Assembly (NCBI RefSeq): GCF_012650175.1
Contig: NZ_JAAILI010000014.1
Span: forward strand, 46,734 to 110,733
DNA from: Sphingomonas sp. S2M10
GTDB lineage: Bacteria; Pseudomonadota; Alphaproteobacteria; Sphingomonadales; Sphingomonadaceae
Length of the DNA: 64,000 nucleotides
Reading direction: 5' to 3'
A program made the position numbers and the translations under genes. Positions 48,577-60,205 of this stretch are shown piece by piece (positions within the stretch are counted from its first letter, which is position 1; every line of letters begins with the position of its first letter). The notes below the pieces were generated by a model, which saw only the letters and a program-made list of their open reading frames with translations, searched no databases and was not told where the DNA came from.

Positions 48577-49250
48577 AACGTTTCTGGAAGACCGTAACCA
48601 TCGTCGACGGCGCGATCGAACTGGACGGCCGTCCCGTCCGCACCCCGGCGCGCGCCGCCCTGACGCTGCCGACACCGCAGCTTGCCGAGGCGGTGGCGGA
48701 GGAGTGGCGCAGCGTCGGCGAGGAACTCGATCCCCGCGCGATGCCGCTGACCGGCCTCGCCAACGCCGCGATCGACCAGATCGCGCCGGACCCTGCCCCC
48801 TTCGCGGCAGACCTCGCCCGCTACGGCGAGAGCGACCTGCTCTGCTACCGCGCCGAGCTGCCCGAGCCGCTGGTCCAGCGTCAGGCCGCGCAATGGGATC
48901 CACTGCTGGATTGGGCGCGTGCCCGCTACGACGTGCATTTCGAGACGACCACGGGCATCATGCATCGCCCCCAGCCGCCCGCGACGATCGCGCGGCTGCA
49001 GGAGGTGGTGGCGGCACTCGACCCGTTCCGCCTCGCAGCGTTGAGCCCGTTAGTGACGATCAGCGGCTCGCTGGTCGCGGCGCTCGCGCTGCTCGACGGC
49101 GCTGCCGATCGTGAAACCATATGGCGCGCCGCCCAGCTCGACGAGGACTGGCAAGCCGAGCAATGGGGCGAGGACGAACTCGCCACCCGCGCTCGCGATG
49201 TCCGCCGTGCGGATTTCGATGCGGCGGTGCGGTTCCTCAGCCTTCTCTGA
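48573..49250 (+). CDS. ATP12-family F1-ATPase assembly chaperone
   Basis: 225 aa; KRFWKTVTIVDGAIELDGRPVRTPARAALTLPT start and DPLLDWARARYDVHFETTTGIMHRPQP, matching ATP12. In mitochondria Atp12 chaperones the alpha subunit of F1; alphaproteobacteria retain the gene. ATG overlaps the preceding stop by 4 nt (ATGA). Confidence 0.93.
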   Translation: MKRFWKTVTIVDGAIELDGRPVRTPARAALTLPTPQLAEAVAEEWRSVGEELDPRAMPLTGLANAAIDQIAPDPAPFAADLARYGESDLLCYRAELPEPLVQRQAAQWDPLLDWARARYDVHFETTTGIMHRPQPPATIARLQEVVAALDPFRLAALSPLVTISGSLVAALALLDGAADRETIWRAAQLDEDWQAEQWGEDELATRARDVRRADFDAAVRFLSLL

Positions 49251-49256
49251 GAAGCA

Positions 49257-49943
49257 TCAGAGAACGTCGGCGGATTCCCCCGTCGGGTCGCCGCGCTTCA
49301 TCAGCCCGCGGATGAAGCCGATCAGGCCGGTCTGGCGCGAGCGCTTGAGCCGCTCGGCCTTGAGGATGGTGTGGACCGCCTCGAAGCATTTGTCCGCATC
49401 GTCATTGACCAGGACATAGTCATAGCCGTCCCAGTGGCTCACCTCGTTCGAGGCCCGCGCCATGCGATGGGCGATCACTTCGGGCGAATCGGTCTGGCGC
49501 CCTTCGAGCCGGCGGTGCAGCTCGGCCATCGACGGCGGCAGGATGAACACACGCACCACGTCGCCGCCCATCGTCTGGTGCAACTGCTGCGCGCCCTGCC
49601 AGTCGATGTCGAACAGCATGTCGCGGCCAGTGGCGAGGACCGCGTCGACCGGGCCCTTGGGCGTACCATAGCGATGCTTGAAGACGTGCGCCCATTCGAT
49701 GAAATGGTGCTGCGAAACCATCTCGCGGAACCGGTCGACGTCGACGAAGGTATAGTCGACCCCGTTCACTTCGCCGGGGCGCGGCTCGCGCGTGGTTACC
49801 GAAACGGAGACGGCGAGATCGGGTTCGGCCGCCAGCAGCTTGCGGGCGATGGTCGACTTGCCGGCGCCCGAGGGCGAGGAAAGGACAAACAAAACCCCGC
49901 GGCGATGGAATCCATGCGGGTCGTTCTGGTGCGTATGGGCCAT
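49257..49943 (-). CDS. gmk: Guanylate kinase
   Basis: 228 aa; P-loop SPSGAGKS at 23-30, GMP-binding region TTREPRPGEVNGVDY and EWAHVFKHRYGTPK, DIDWQGAQQL. GMP + ATP to GDP + ADP. A 15-residue His-rich N-terminus (AHTHQNDPHGFHRR) precedes the core. Convergent with the ATP12 gene. Confidence 0.97.
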   Translation of the reverse strand: MAHTHQNDPHGFHRRGVLFVLSSPSGAGKSTIARKLLAAEPDLAVSVSVTTREPRPGEVNGVDYTFVDVDRFREMVSQHHFIEWAHVFKHRYGTPKGPVDAVLATGRDMLFDIDWQGAQQLHQTMGGDVVRVFILPPSMAELHRRLEGRQTDSPEVIAHRMARASNEVSHWDGYDYVLVNDDADKCFEAVHTILKAERLKRSRQTGLIGFIRGLMKRGDPTGESADVL

Positions 49944-49957
49944 GCGGGCCTTTGGCG

Positions 49958-49993
49958 TAGCGGCACCCGGGCCGTCAAGCCCGGGTGCCGCTA
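49958..49993 (-). repeat. Perfect 14-bp hairpin before gmk
   Basis: Arms 49958-49971 and 49980-49993 pair without mismatch around an 8-nt loop. It fills the gap between the small gene ending at 50000 and gmk, ending 14 nt before the gmk ATG. No T tract; either a 3' end of the upstream mRNA or part of the gmk leader. Confidence 0.7.
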
Positions 49994-49999
49994 TGCGCC

Positions 50000-50218
50000 T
50001 TAGGCGCCGAGGCCCGTATCGGGACCATGCTCGGTGCTGAGCTTGCGCCTGAGATAGGCTGCGCCCACTGCACCTGCGCCGAGCACGAATGCCGCGGGCA
50101 CGACGCGCTTGGCGACTTCCCAGGTGGCGACGCCGACGATCGCACCCATGGTGCCGCCCTCGCCATCGCGCTTGTCGATCCGGCTGCCGATCCAGCCTGC
50201 AATTGCCTTGCCGATCAT
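50000..50218 (-). CDS. Small hypothetical membrane-associated protein (72 aa)
   Basis: Amphipathic start (IGKAIAGWIGSRIDKRDGEGG) and a Gly/Ala-rich hydrophobic helix (AAFVLGAGAVGAAYL) followed by RRK. AAGGAG lies 6 nt before the ATG. Similar small proteins are widespread in sphingomonads; role unknown. Confidence 0.65.
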   Translation of the reverse strand: MIGKAIAGWIGSRIDKRDGEGGTMGAIVGVATWEVAKRVVPAAFVLGAGAVGAAYLRRKLSTEHGPDTGLGA

Positions 50219-50273
50219 CGTCTTCTCCTTCGGCAGATAAACGGCGGTGCCGCTACGGCGTTCCCGTAGTGGC

Positions 50274-51665
<1,392 letters not shown>

Positions 51666-51822
51666 TGTTTTCCTCCGCTTGTGTGGCCCGCGATGTAGGC
51701 ACCCGATCGCGCGAACCCAAGCTGGCGCAGCAACACTAGTTAACTTGCATTCACCGCAACTCGGCGCGCAAAGCTCCCGTCGCTACCGGCGAAACAGCCG
51801 GAGCAACCGCAGGAGAAGAGCC

Positions 51823-52248
51823 ATGATCCCGTTGATTCTGGGGCTGCTGCTCGCCGCCCCCTTTTCCGAGATCGCGCACCGCGTGCGCATCGATCATGAA
51901 ACCGGCCCGGTCCATGCCGATTATCGCATGCGCATCGACGTTCGCCACCAGCAGCTCGGCACCGCCGGCCCCGGCGGGCGCGCCTCCACGCTGCGCTGCC
52001 GCTGGGAGGCCGATATGGTGGTTGATCGCCAGGCACGGCACCCCGCCGGCACGCTCCAGCGCGCGCTGCGCCAGGAACGCGTCGCCGCGGGAAGCCGTCC
52101 CGGCTGGTGCACCGCCAATCGCGCCGTCATCGCAAAGGACGTTGCCAGCGCGACGAAGGACATGCGAGGCGCGGTCGAAGCGCTGGCGCGGCAGGATGCC
52201 GAGACGCTGCGCGCCGAACTCGATCGAATAGGACCTGGTAACAGCTGA
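51823..52248 (+). CDS. Hypothetical exported protein
   Basis: 141 aa from ATG 51823, AGGAGA upstream. Short hydrophobic start (IPLILGLLLAAPFSEIA), then RVRIDHETGPVHADYRMRIDVRHQQLG with Arg/His-rich content and two cysteines (LRCRWEAD, GWCTAN). Its stop and the next ATG share a base (TGATG), so the two are coupled. Confidence 0.65.
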   Translation: MIPLILGLLLAAPFSEIAHRVRIDHETGPVHADYRMRIDVRHQQLGTAGPGGRASTLRCRWEADMVVDRQARHPAGTLQRALRQERVAAGSRPGWCTANRAVIAKDVASATKDMRGAVEALARQDAETLRAELDRIGPGNS

Positions 52249-52988
52249 TGCGTATCCCGCTTACCGCCGCCGCCCTCGCGGCGCTCGCTTTCCCGCTTGC
52301 GGCCGAGGCCCAGATACTGCCGAAGGTTTCGGGAGGCGTCGAACTCTCCACCGACGAGAGCCGTCGCGGCCTCAGCTGGAGCGAGAACCAGCTCTCGGCC
52401 TCGGGCGACGTATCTGCGGGCATTCTCGGCTTCGACGCCTCGGCACGAGTGGCGATGGTACGCGAGTCCAGCCGGCATGCCGGTGCGGATACGGTGTTCG
52501 ACCTGGAAGCCGGCCGGGGCTTCGGCATCGGTGCGTTCAACCTGCGCGGGTTCGTCACCGGCCATGTCTTCACCGGCGCGGCGCGCGCGATGGACTATGT
52601 CGAGGTCGGCGCCGATGGCAATTTCTCATTCGGCCCGCTGCGACTGAACGGCGGCGCCATCTATGCGCCCGATCAGGGACCGATCGGCGGCGACAATCTC
52701 TATCTGCATGCCGGTGCGTCGGTCGGCATTCCCTCCACGCCCTTCACGGTCTCGGGCGCGGTCGGGCGCACCACCGGCAGCACCGACGATGCCCGGGCCG
52801 CCCGGCTGCGCCCGACCGGCGACTATACCGATTGGCGGATCGGCGTGGAGCATGTCAGCGGGCCGCTGACGCTCGGCGTCGACTATGTCGGGACAGACAT
52901 CGACACGAACCGCGCCGTGGCGTCTCCCTATGCGGATCTGCGCCATAGCGGCGATCGCGTGCTCGGGCGGGCGCGGCTGTCGTTCTGA
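52248..52988 (+). CDS. TorF-family putative porin
   Basis: 246 aa. Signal peptide (RIPLTAAALAALAFPLAAEA), then alternating beta-strands (VSGGVELSTDESRRGLSWSENQLSASGDVSAG) ending in Phe (ARLSF), as expected of an outer membrane beta-barrel of the TorF/Gcw_chp type. Substrate unknown. Confidence 0.75.
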   Translation: MRIPLTAAALAALAFPLAAEAQILPKVSGGVELSTDESRRGLSWSENQLSASGDVSAGILGFDASARVAMVRESSRHAGADTVFDLEAGRGFGIGAFNLRGFVTGHVFTGAARAMDYVEVGADGNFSFGPLRLNGGAIYAPDQGPIGGDNLYLHAGASVGIPSTPFTVSGAVGRTTGSTDDARAARLRPTGDYTDWRIGVEHVSGPLTLGVDYVGTDIDTNRAVASPYADLRHSGDRVLGRARLSF

Positions 52989-53015
52989 GGCGGCGCTAGC
53001 CGTTGCGCCAGGTTC

Positions 53016-53036
53016 CCCTCCCGTACGTGGAGGGGG
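53016..53036. repeat. Hairpin between convergent genes
   Basis: CCCCTCC (53016-53022) / GGAGGGG (53030-53036), with outer AGGT/ACCT arms at 53011-53014 and 53039-53042. It shares the CCCCTCC composition of the other intergenic palindromes and may act as a bidirectional 3'-end signal. Confidence 0.55.
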
Positions 53037-53059
53037 GACCTGGAAGACCGTCTGGCAAT

Positions 53060-53497
53060 CTAGCGCGCCTCCGCCCCCGGCACCGCGACATCGGCCACCG
53101 CGGTCGCGGTATGGCCGCTGGCGAACCGCAGCGTCAGCGGCACCTTCTCGCCGCCATGCACGTTGGGCACCATCCCGAACAGCATGACGTGCTTGCCGCC
53201 GGGCGCGAATTGCACCTCGCTGCCCACCGGCAGGTCCAGGCTGGCGATCTGCGTCATCTTGGTGACGCCGCTGGCATCCTTTATGCTGTCATGCATCTCC
53301 GCGCGATCCGCCGCGCGGGTAGAGACCGAGACCAGCGTCTCCGCCTCGCGCCCACCATGCAGCGTGAAATAGGCCGCCCCCGGCTGGCCTGCCACCGCCG
53401 GCAGGCGGATCCAGGCGCCGTCCACCTTCACGCCATCCGCCTGGGGCGAACAGGCCCCCAGCACCAGAACCGTCAAAAGCCCCGCCAGCGTGCGCAT
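53060..53497 (-). CDS. PCuAC-family periplasmic copper chaperone
   Basis: 145 aa from ATG 53495-53497, GAGGGAGG 7 nt upstream. Lipobox LGAC, then GAWIRLPAVAGQPGAAYFTL and the Cu(I) motif MHDSIKDASGVTKM...GGKHVMLFG (H-x-M pattern). Delivers copper to the Cu_A site of cytochrome oxidase. No cytochrome-assembly genes adjoin. Confidence 0.9.
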   Translation of the reverse strand: MRTLAGLLTVLVLGACSPQADGVKVDGAWIRLPAVAGQPGAAYFTLHGGREAETLVSVSTRAADRAEMHDSIKDASGVTKMTQIASLDLPVGSEVQFAPGGKHVMLFGMVPNVHGGEKVPLTLRFASGHTATAVADVAVPGAEAR

Positions 53498-53546
53498 TCG
53501 CCATCCTCCCTCTTTGATTTGGGAAATCTTGTAGAAACCCTGCCGT

Positions 53547-53574
53547 CTTGCGGCAAGGCACGACGCACCTATAT
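53547..53574 (+). promoter_or_regulatory. Predicted heat-shock (sigma-32) promoter for dnaK
   Basis: CTTG (53547-53550), 17 nt, then CCTATAT (53568-53574), matching the alphaproteobacterial RpoH pattern CTTG-N17-CYTATNT. It lies about 100 nt before dnaK. Confidence 0.65.
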
Positions 53575-53674
53575 CCCCCCTCGGACATCTGGACGGCGGT
53601 CGCCTCTTCTGGGGCCGGAATCCGGATAACGCTTTTAAACCCTTTTGTTTCGATTGTGGGGGCCAACGAGGACC

Positions 53675-55600
<1,926 letters not shown>

Positions 55601-55601
55601 C

Positions 55602-55706
55602 AACCCCCCTCCCTCTCCCCGGTGGGGAGAGGGGGAGTGGGGCAAGACGATGCGAACCGTATCGATCAGGCCCCGCTCCCACCCCTCTCCCTTGATGGGG
55701 AGAGGG
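55602..55706. repeat. Palindromic repeats in the dnaK-dnaJ gap
   Basis: Two inverted repeats: CCCTCTCCCC/GGGGAGAGGG around 55608-55632 and CCCCTCTCCC/GGGGAGAGGG around 55682-55706. Together they fill most of the 114-nt gap. The second right arm ends 9 nt before the dnaJ ATG and contains GGGGAGAGG, the only ribosome-site-like sequence there. Confidence 0.8.
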
Positions 55707-55714
55707 CTTTCTTG

Positions 55715-56833
55715 ATGACCACCGAAGTCGATTATTACGAACTGCTCGAAGTCGAGCGCAGCGCGGACGATGCGACGATCAAATCGTCCTACCGCAAGCT
55801 CGCGATGAAATATCACCCGGACAAGAATGCCGGGTGCAAGGATTCCGAGGCGAAGTTCAAGGCGATCAGCGAAGCCTATGACTGCCTGAAGGATCCCCAG
55901 AAACGCGCGGCGTACGACCGCTTCGGCCATGCCGCGTTCCAGAACGGCGGCGGCGGCCATCATGGCGGCCAAGGCGATTTCGGCGCGTTCAGCGACATTT
56001 TCGAAAGCGTGTTCGGCGAGTTCATGGGCGGCGGGCGCGGCGGTGGCCGGCCCCAGCGGCGCGGCGCGGACCTGCGCTACGACATGGAGATCTCGCTCGA
56101 GCAGGCCTTCCACGGCCATTCGACCGACATCACCATCGACGTCTCGGGCCCCTGCGACAGCTGCCACGGCTCGGGCGCGACGCCCGGCACCCAGGCCAAG
56201 ACCTGCACCACCTGCGCCGGGCACGGCAAGGTGCGCGCGCAGCAGGGCTTCTTCATGGTCGAGCGCACCTGCCCGGCCTGCCACGGCGCGGGCGAGGTGA
56301 TCGCCGAGCCCTGCCGCAGCTGCCGCGGCGAGGGCCGGACCGACAAGACCAAGACGCTCAAGATCGAGATTCCGCCCGGCGTCGACGAAGGCACCCGCAT
56401 TCGCCTGACCGGCGAGGGCGAGGCCGGCGCGCGCGGGGCGCCCGCGGGCGATCTTTACATCTTCCTCCATGTGACGCGCCATTCGCTCTACGAGCGGCAG
56501 GGCACGACGCTGTACGCCAATGCGCCGATCAGCTTCACCACGGCGGCGCTGGGCGGCGAGATCCGCATCCCGGGGCTCGACGGCGTGGAGCATGTGATCA
56601 AGATCCATGCCGGCACCCAGTCCGGCCGCGAGATGCGCCATCGCGGCGCGGGCATGCCGGTGCTGCAGGGCCGCGGCCGCGGCGACCTGGTGGTGCGGCT
56701 GGAGGTCGAGACGCCGACCAAGCTCAGCGGCCGCCAGCGCGAACTGCTCGAGGAATTCCGCAAGACCGAGACGGGCGAGGAATGCCCGCAGTCGAGCGGC
56801 TTTTTCGCCAAGCTGAAGGCGGCGCTGGGTTGA
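55715..56833 (+). CDS. dnaJ: Hsp40 co-chaperone DnaJ
   Basis: 372 aa. J domain with HPD in YHPDKNAG, Gly/Phe-rich linker (GHAAFQNGGGGHHGGQGDFG), four CxxCxGxG zinc repeats (CDSCHGSGA, CTTCAGHGK, CPACHGAGE, CRSCRGEGR) and C-terminal substrate domains. Complete type I DnaJ. ATG 55715 chosen from homology. Confidence 0.98.
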   Translation: MTTEVDYYELLEVERSADDATIKSSYRKLAMKYHPDKNAGCKDSEAKFKAISEAYDCLKDPQKRAAYDRFGHAAFQNGGGGHHGGQGDFGAFSDIFESVFGEFMGGGRGGGRPQRRGADLRYDMEISLEQAFHGHSTDITIDVSGPCDSCHGSGATPGTQAKTCTTCAGHGKVRAQQGFFMVERTCPACHGAGEVIAEPCRSCRGEGRTDKTKTLKIEIPPGVDEGTRIRLTGEGEAGARGAPAGDLYIFLHVTRHSLYERQGTTLYANAPISFTTAALGGEIRIPGLDGVEHVIKIHAGTQSGREMRHRGAGMPVLQGRGRGDLVVRLEVETPTKLSGRQRELLEEFRKTETGEECPQSSGFFAKLKAALG

Positions 56834-56873
56834 TGCAGCTAACGGCGGGCATACTGCATTCGAACGACAGTCT

Positions 56874-56963
56874 CCCTCACCCTTCCCACCGCCTGCGGCG
56901 GGGGGCCCCTTCCCTCTCCCATTGGGAGAGGGAGGGAGCGGCGACGCCGCGGAAGGGTGAGGG
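56874..56963. repeat. Nested palindromic repeat after dnaJ
   Basis: Outer arms CCCTCACCCTTCC (56874-56886) and GGAAGGGTGAGGG (56951-56963), 13 bp perfect, enclose a second inverted repeat CCCTCTCCC/GGGAGAGGG and CCGCCTGCGGCGG. About 90 bp, MITE-like, between dnaJ and the SpeE-like gene. Confidence 0.8.
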
Positions 56964-56999
56964 CGGCACGATTTTCAGCTCGCCTCTCCGGACAAACCA

Positions 57000-57668
57000 A
57001 TGACCCCGCGCGAACTGCTCGACACCGCCGAGGTGCCCGGCGGCGAACCGCTGCGGCTGTTCCGCCGTGGCGACGATCACATGATCGTGCTCGAACGCAA
57101 CGAGCTGATGAACAGCCGGATGAGCGGTTCGGAAGAAGCGCTGGCGGTGATGACGCTCGAACGGCTCGGCAAGCGCGAGGCGCGGGTGCTGATCGGCGGC
57201 TATGGCATGGGCTTCACACTCCGCGCCGCGCTGGCGGTGCTGGGCGGCAACGCCAGGGTGACGGTGGCCGAGCTCGTCCCCAAGATCGTCGACTGGGCGC
57301 GCGGCCCGATGGCGGCGCTGACCAACGGCTGTCTGGACGATCCGCGGGTGAAGATCGTGTTCGACGATGTCGGCCGGGTGATCGCCGACGGCCAGAACGC
57401 CTATGACGCGATCCTGCTCGACGTCGACAACGGACCCGACGGACTGACCCGGGTGGGCAACGACAGCCTCTATTCGATGCGCGGCCTCGATTCCGCGCGC
57501 CAGGCGCTCCGCCCGGGCGGCATCCTCGCAGTATGGTCGGCAGCGCCCGATCCCGCCTTTGCCCGCCGGATGCGCGACAGCGGGTTCCAGGTGGAGGAAG
57601 TCGCCGTCCGCGCCCGACAGAACGGCAAGGGCCCGCGGCACGTCATCTGGTTCGGCCAGCGGCGATAA
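57000..57668 (+). CDS. Spermidine synthase-like methyltransferase-fold protein
   Basis: 222 aa. Rossmann-type nucleotide-binding core: VLIGGYGMGFTLRAAL (SAM loop), VTVAELVPKIVDWARG, DAILLDVDNGPDGL. It lacks the N-terminal strand domain and typical putrescine-binding residues of true SpeE, so polyamine synthesis is unlikely without proof. No signal peptide. Confidence 0.8.
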   Translation: MTPRELLDTAEVPGGEPLRLFRRGDDHMIVLERNELMNSRMSGSEEALAVMTLERLGKREARVLIGGYGMGFTLRAALAVLGGNARVTVAELVPKIVDWARGPMAALTNGCLDDPRVKIVFDDVGRVIADGQNAYDAILLDVDNGPDGLTRVGNDSLYSMRGLDSARQALRPGGILAVWSAAPDPAFARRMRDSGFQVEEVAVRARQNGKGPRHVIWFGQRR

Positions 57669-57954
57669 ACATACCGGGGCGCGGATCGCAACGTGCACGC
57701 ACCTTTGCTGGCGCACCGGGCGAACGCCACGCCGTCCTCTGCAGCCTAAAGTTCGATCGCGGGTGACCTTCTAGCGGTCAGTGGACAGGATTGCTTGGCG
57801 CAGCGCGCCTCAGAGATCGCCGATCCCGCAGTAATCACTGCGACAACGTGAATATATCGCTCAACATCAATCCGATGCCATCGACATCTCTTACGCTTTC
57901 GGTTAACCAGCCATTAATAATCGTCGAACCGACCGAAAGTGGAGGAGCATCGTA

Positions 57955-58506
57955 ATGAAAAAGCGCCTTGTGACATTGGCCGCCGCGGCAACGTTATTCT
58001 CCGCCGCTCCGTCGATCGCACGCGATTACACGTTTGTAGGTACGTCCTACGGCTATTACGGATCCAGCGGATCCTATGTGGACATTAACCTCTCGCTGGT
58101 TGGCGGCCCCCATGCCTGGACGTTGACCGGATTCGGCTGGACGACGCACTATTATAACGAAGCCACCAAGACGTTCATCGATCACGCCTACACAATTGAC
58201 GACATTATTTTCGAAAACGGGCTCGATAGCACGATCAACATCTACGGCAAGGCCGGCGGCAAGCTGGACGACCGGAACGCCGACGACATCTACCTGAACT
58301 ATACGCCCGGGTTATATGTCGATAACGGCGTCGGCGTGTGGTCGTCCTCGGCCAATCCCGGAGAGCTTTTCGTATTCAACCCGCATCTCACCAGCCCGCT
58401 GCCGGAACCCGGCAGCTGGGGGCTGATGATCACGGGCTTCGGCCTGGCGGGTGCACTCATCCGGCGGCGGCCGGCGCACAATCTGCGCGTGCGGTACGAG
58501 GCCTGA
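57955..58506 (+). CDS. PEPxxW-CTERM sorting-domain exported protein
   Basis: 183 aa. Signal peptide (KKRLVTLAAAATLFSAAPSIA), Tyr/Gly/Ser-rich beta body, and a C-terminal signal PEPGSWGLMITGFGLAGALIRRR: PEP motif, one membrane helix, Arg cluster, as processed by exosortases. Such proteins are usually surface- or EPS-associated. GGAGGAG precedes the ATG. No exosortase gene is in the window. An inverted repeat CTTTCGG/CCGAAAG (57896-57902/57933-57939) lies just upstream. Confidence 0.88.
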   Translation: MKKRLVTLAAAATLFSAAPSIARDYTFVGTSYGYYGSSGSYVDINLSLVGGPHAWTLTGFGWTTHYYNEATKTFIDHAYTIDDIIFENGLDSTINIYGKAGGKLDDRNADDIYLNYTPGLYVDNGVGVWSSSANPGELFVFNPHLTSPLPEPGSWGLMITGFGLAGALIRRRPAHNLRVRYEA

Positions 58507-58751
58507 GCCGATCCAGCCAGACGGGCGAAGCGGTAGTGGCTTACACCGCTTCGCCCGGTTGCGGTCGCCTGTCGTCGGAGTGTTGGAGCCCGCACAGGGC
58601 CCGTCCAGCAAGTCGAGACGGACCCGGGTCGCCGATTGTGGGCGGAGCTGCGGCATTTTCCGGCAAACACCCGCCCGTTCATCCCGTCTGCGGAACGACA
58701 TCCCCGCCTCGTGCATTCCGAAGGGCGCAAGTTCCAGAAGGAAGCACGACG

Positions 58752-59129
58752 ATGTCCGATACGCCCGAAACCACCAGCCTGCTCGTCACCGCCCGCGTCG
58801 AGGGGCTCAAAGTCCGCAGCCGCGACGGGGATTCGCTGGGGCAGGTCCAGGCGTTCATGGTCGAGAAGGGCAGCGGGCGCACGCTCTATGCGGTGCTCAG
58901 CCTCGGCGGGTTCCTGGGCATGGGCAAAAGCTACTATCCCCTGCCCTTCGAGCTGATCTCCTACGACGTTACCGGTGACGATTATGTCGTCACGATCGAC
59001 CGCCGCGTGCTCGAAGGCGGCCCGAGCTGGGCGAGCAACGCGCCCGAATTCACCCAGGCCTATGCCGATCGGGTCTCCAATTACTACGGCCTCTCCGCCG
59101 CGCGCGTGGACCGCGTGCCGCTGGATTGA
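58752..59129 (+). CDS. PRC-barrel domain protein
   Basis: 125 aa from ATG 58752. Beta-barrel core VEGLKVRSRDGDSLGQVQAFMVEKGSGRTLYAVLSLGGFLGMGKSYYPLPFELI. PRC barrels occur in photosynthetic reaction-centre H subunits and RimM and mediate protein contacts; stand-alone ones are often stress-linked. Partner unknown. Confidence 0.85.
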   Translation: MSDTPETTSLLVTARVEGLKVRSRDGDSLGQVQAFMVEKGSGRTLYAVLSLGGFLGMGKSYYPLPFELISYDVTGDDYVVTIDRRVLEGGPSWASNAPEFTQAYADRVSNYYGLSAARVDRVPLD

Positions 59130-59158
59130 TCGCCTGACGCCCGCAGATGGAGAGAGCG

Positions 59159-59293
59159 TTTCCTCCCCCGCCAGGGGGAGGTGGCGCGCGAAGCGTGACG
59201 GAGGGGGAGGATGCCAGAACCTTTCGGACCGGCGTGCTTCCTCCCCCTCCGTCAGGCCTTTGGCCTGCCACCTCCCCCTGGCGGGTGAGGAAA
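59159..59293. repeat. MITE-like palindrome with 27-bp terminal inverted repeats
   Basis: Arms 59159-59185 and 59267-59293 match at 26 of 27 positions; a second inner inverted repeat (GACGGAGGGGGAGGA and its complement, about 59198-59254) makes the whole 135 bp foldable. It lies between convergent genes. No coding capacity. Related to 47549-47696. Confidence 0.85.
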
Positions 59294-59320
59294 CACTAGA
59301 AAACTACCCAGAGTGCGGTC

Positions 59321-60205
59321 TCAGCCGCGCCGTACGCGCCGGGCAATCCCCTCCGCCCCCAACCGCCGAACCACACGCTTGGCCAGCGCCACGCTGCCGT
59401 CGAACCCCGCCAATGCCGCGATCAGCGCCCGGTTGGCCAGCGTCGGGCGCAGCAGCATCAGGTCGACGCACGCCACCCCGCCGCTCGCCATCTGGCGCTT
59501 GTGCTGGCCCTCGCCCTCGGTGAAGTCGAACCAGGCGAAGCGGCCTTCGGCGAACAGGTCGCGCAGCGCTTCCAGCTGCAGCACTGCCCCCGGCGAGTGT
59601 GCGGCGAAGGCGGGATCATGCCCGACATGGGCGTAGAGCAGGGTGTCGCCGTCCGCCGGACAGCAGAGATAGGCGATCGCGCGACCGTCCCGCACCAGCA
59701 GCCATGCCCGCACCGCATCGGCCGCGGCGAGCCGCTGCAGCCCGGCCAAGTCGTCGGGCAGGCCACCCCCGAGCAGGCGCTCCTGATAGGTCCGTGCCGA
59801 AAGCGCGCGGGCGAGCGGGTGGAAGATGGCCAGTTCTTCGGCTGTGCGAAAGCGATGCACCTCCGCGTCGATCCGCCGCGCCTTCCGCTTCAGCCCCTGC
59901 CGGCTGTTCGCCGACAGCCCGGCGAACCAGGCATCGAAGCCCAGCGACAGGTCGATGTGAAAGCGCGTGTAGCGCTGCCGCACCGCTCCCAGCATGCCCG
60001 CCCTGCCCAGCGCGGTGTGCTGGGTTTCGGGCAACGAGGTGATCAGATAGCCCTGCGCCTCTTGCGGCAGCGGCGGCAGTTCCGGGCACGCGCCCTGACG
60101 TGCCTCGGCAAGCGTCAGCGGCACCCGCACCAGCCGCCGCCGCACGGAGGCTAAAGTCCGCGCGCCGACCATGAACCGCAGCGCCACCGGCTGCATCACC
60201 GTCAT
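59321..60205 (-). CDS. FemAB/GNAT-like acyltransferase
   Basis: 294 aa from ATG 60203-60205, overlapping the deacetylase stop by 4 nt (ATGA). The C-terminal part has a GNAT-like block (WLLVRDGRAIAYLCCPADGDTLLYAHVGHDPAFAAHSPGAVLQLEAL) as in the BioF2/CelD-type acetyltransferases linked to polysaccharide synthesis. Substrate unknown; coupling to a polysaccharide deacetylase points to surface glycan modification. Confidence 0.75.
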   Translation of the reverse strand: MTVMQPVALRFMVGARTLASVRRRLVRVPLTLAEARQGACPELPPLPQEAQGYLITSLPETQHTALGRAGMLGAVRQRYTRFHIDLSLGFDAWFAGLSANSRQGLKRKARRIDAEVHRFRTAEELAIFHPLARALSARTYQERLLGGGLPDDLAGLQRLAAADAVRAWLLVRDGRAIAYLCCPADGDTLLYAHVGHDPAFAAHSPGAVLQLEALRDLFAEGRFAWFDFTEGEGQHKRQMASGGVACVDLMLLRPTLANRALIAALAGFDGSVALAKRVVRRLGAEGIARRVRRG

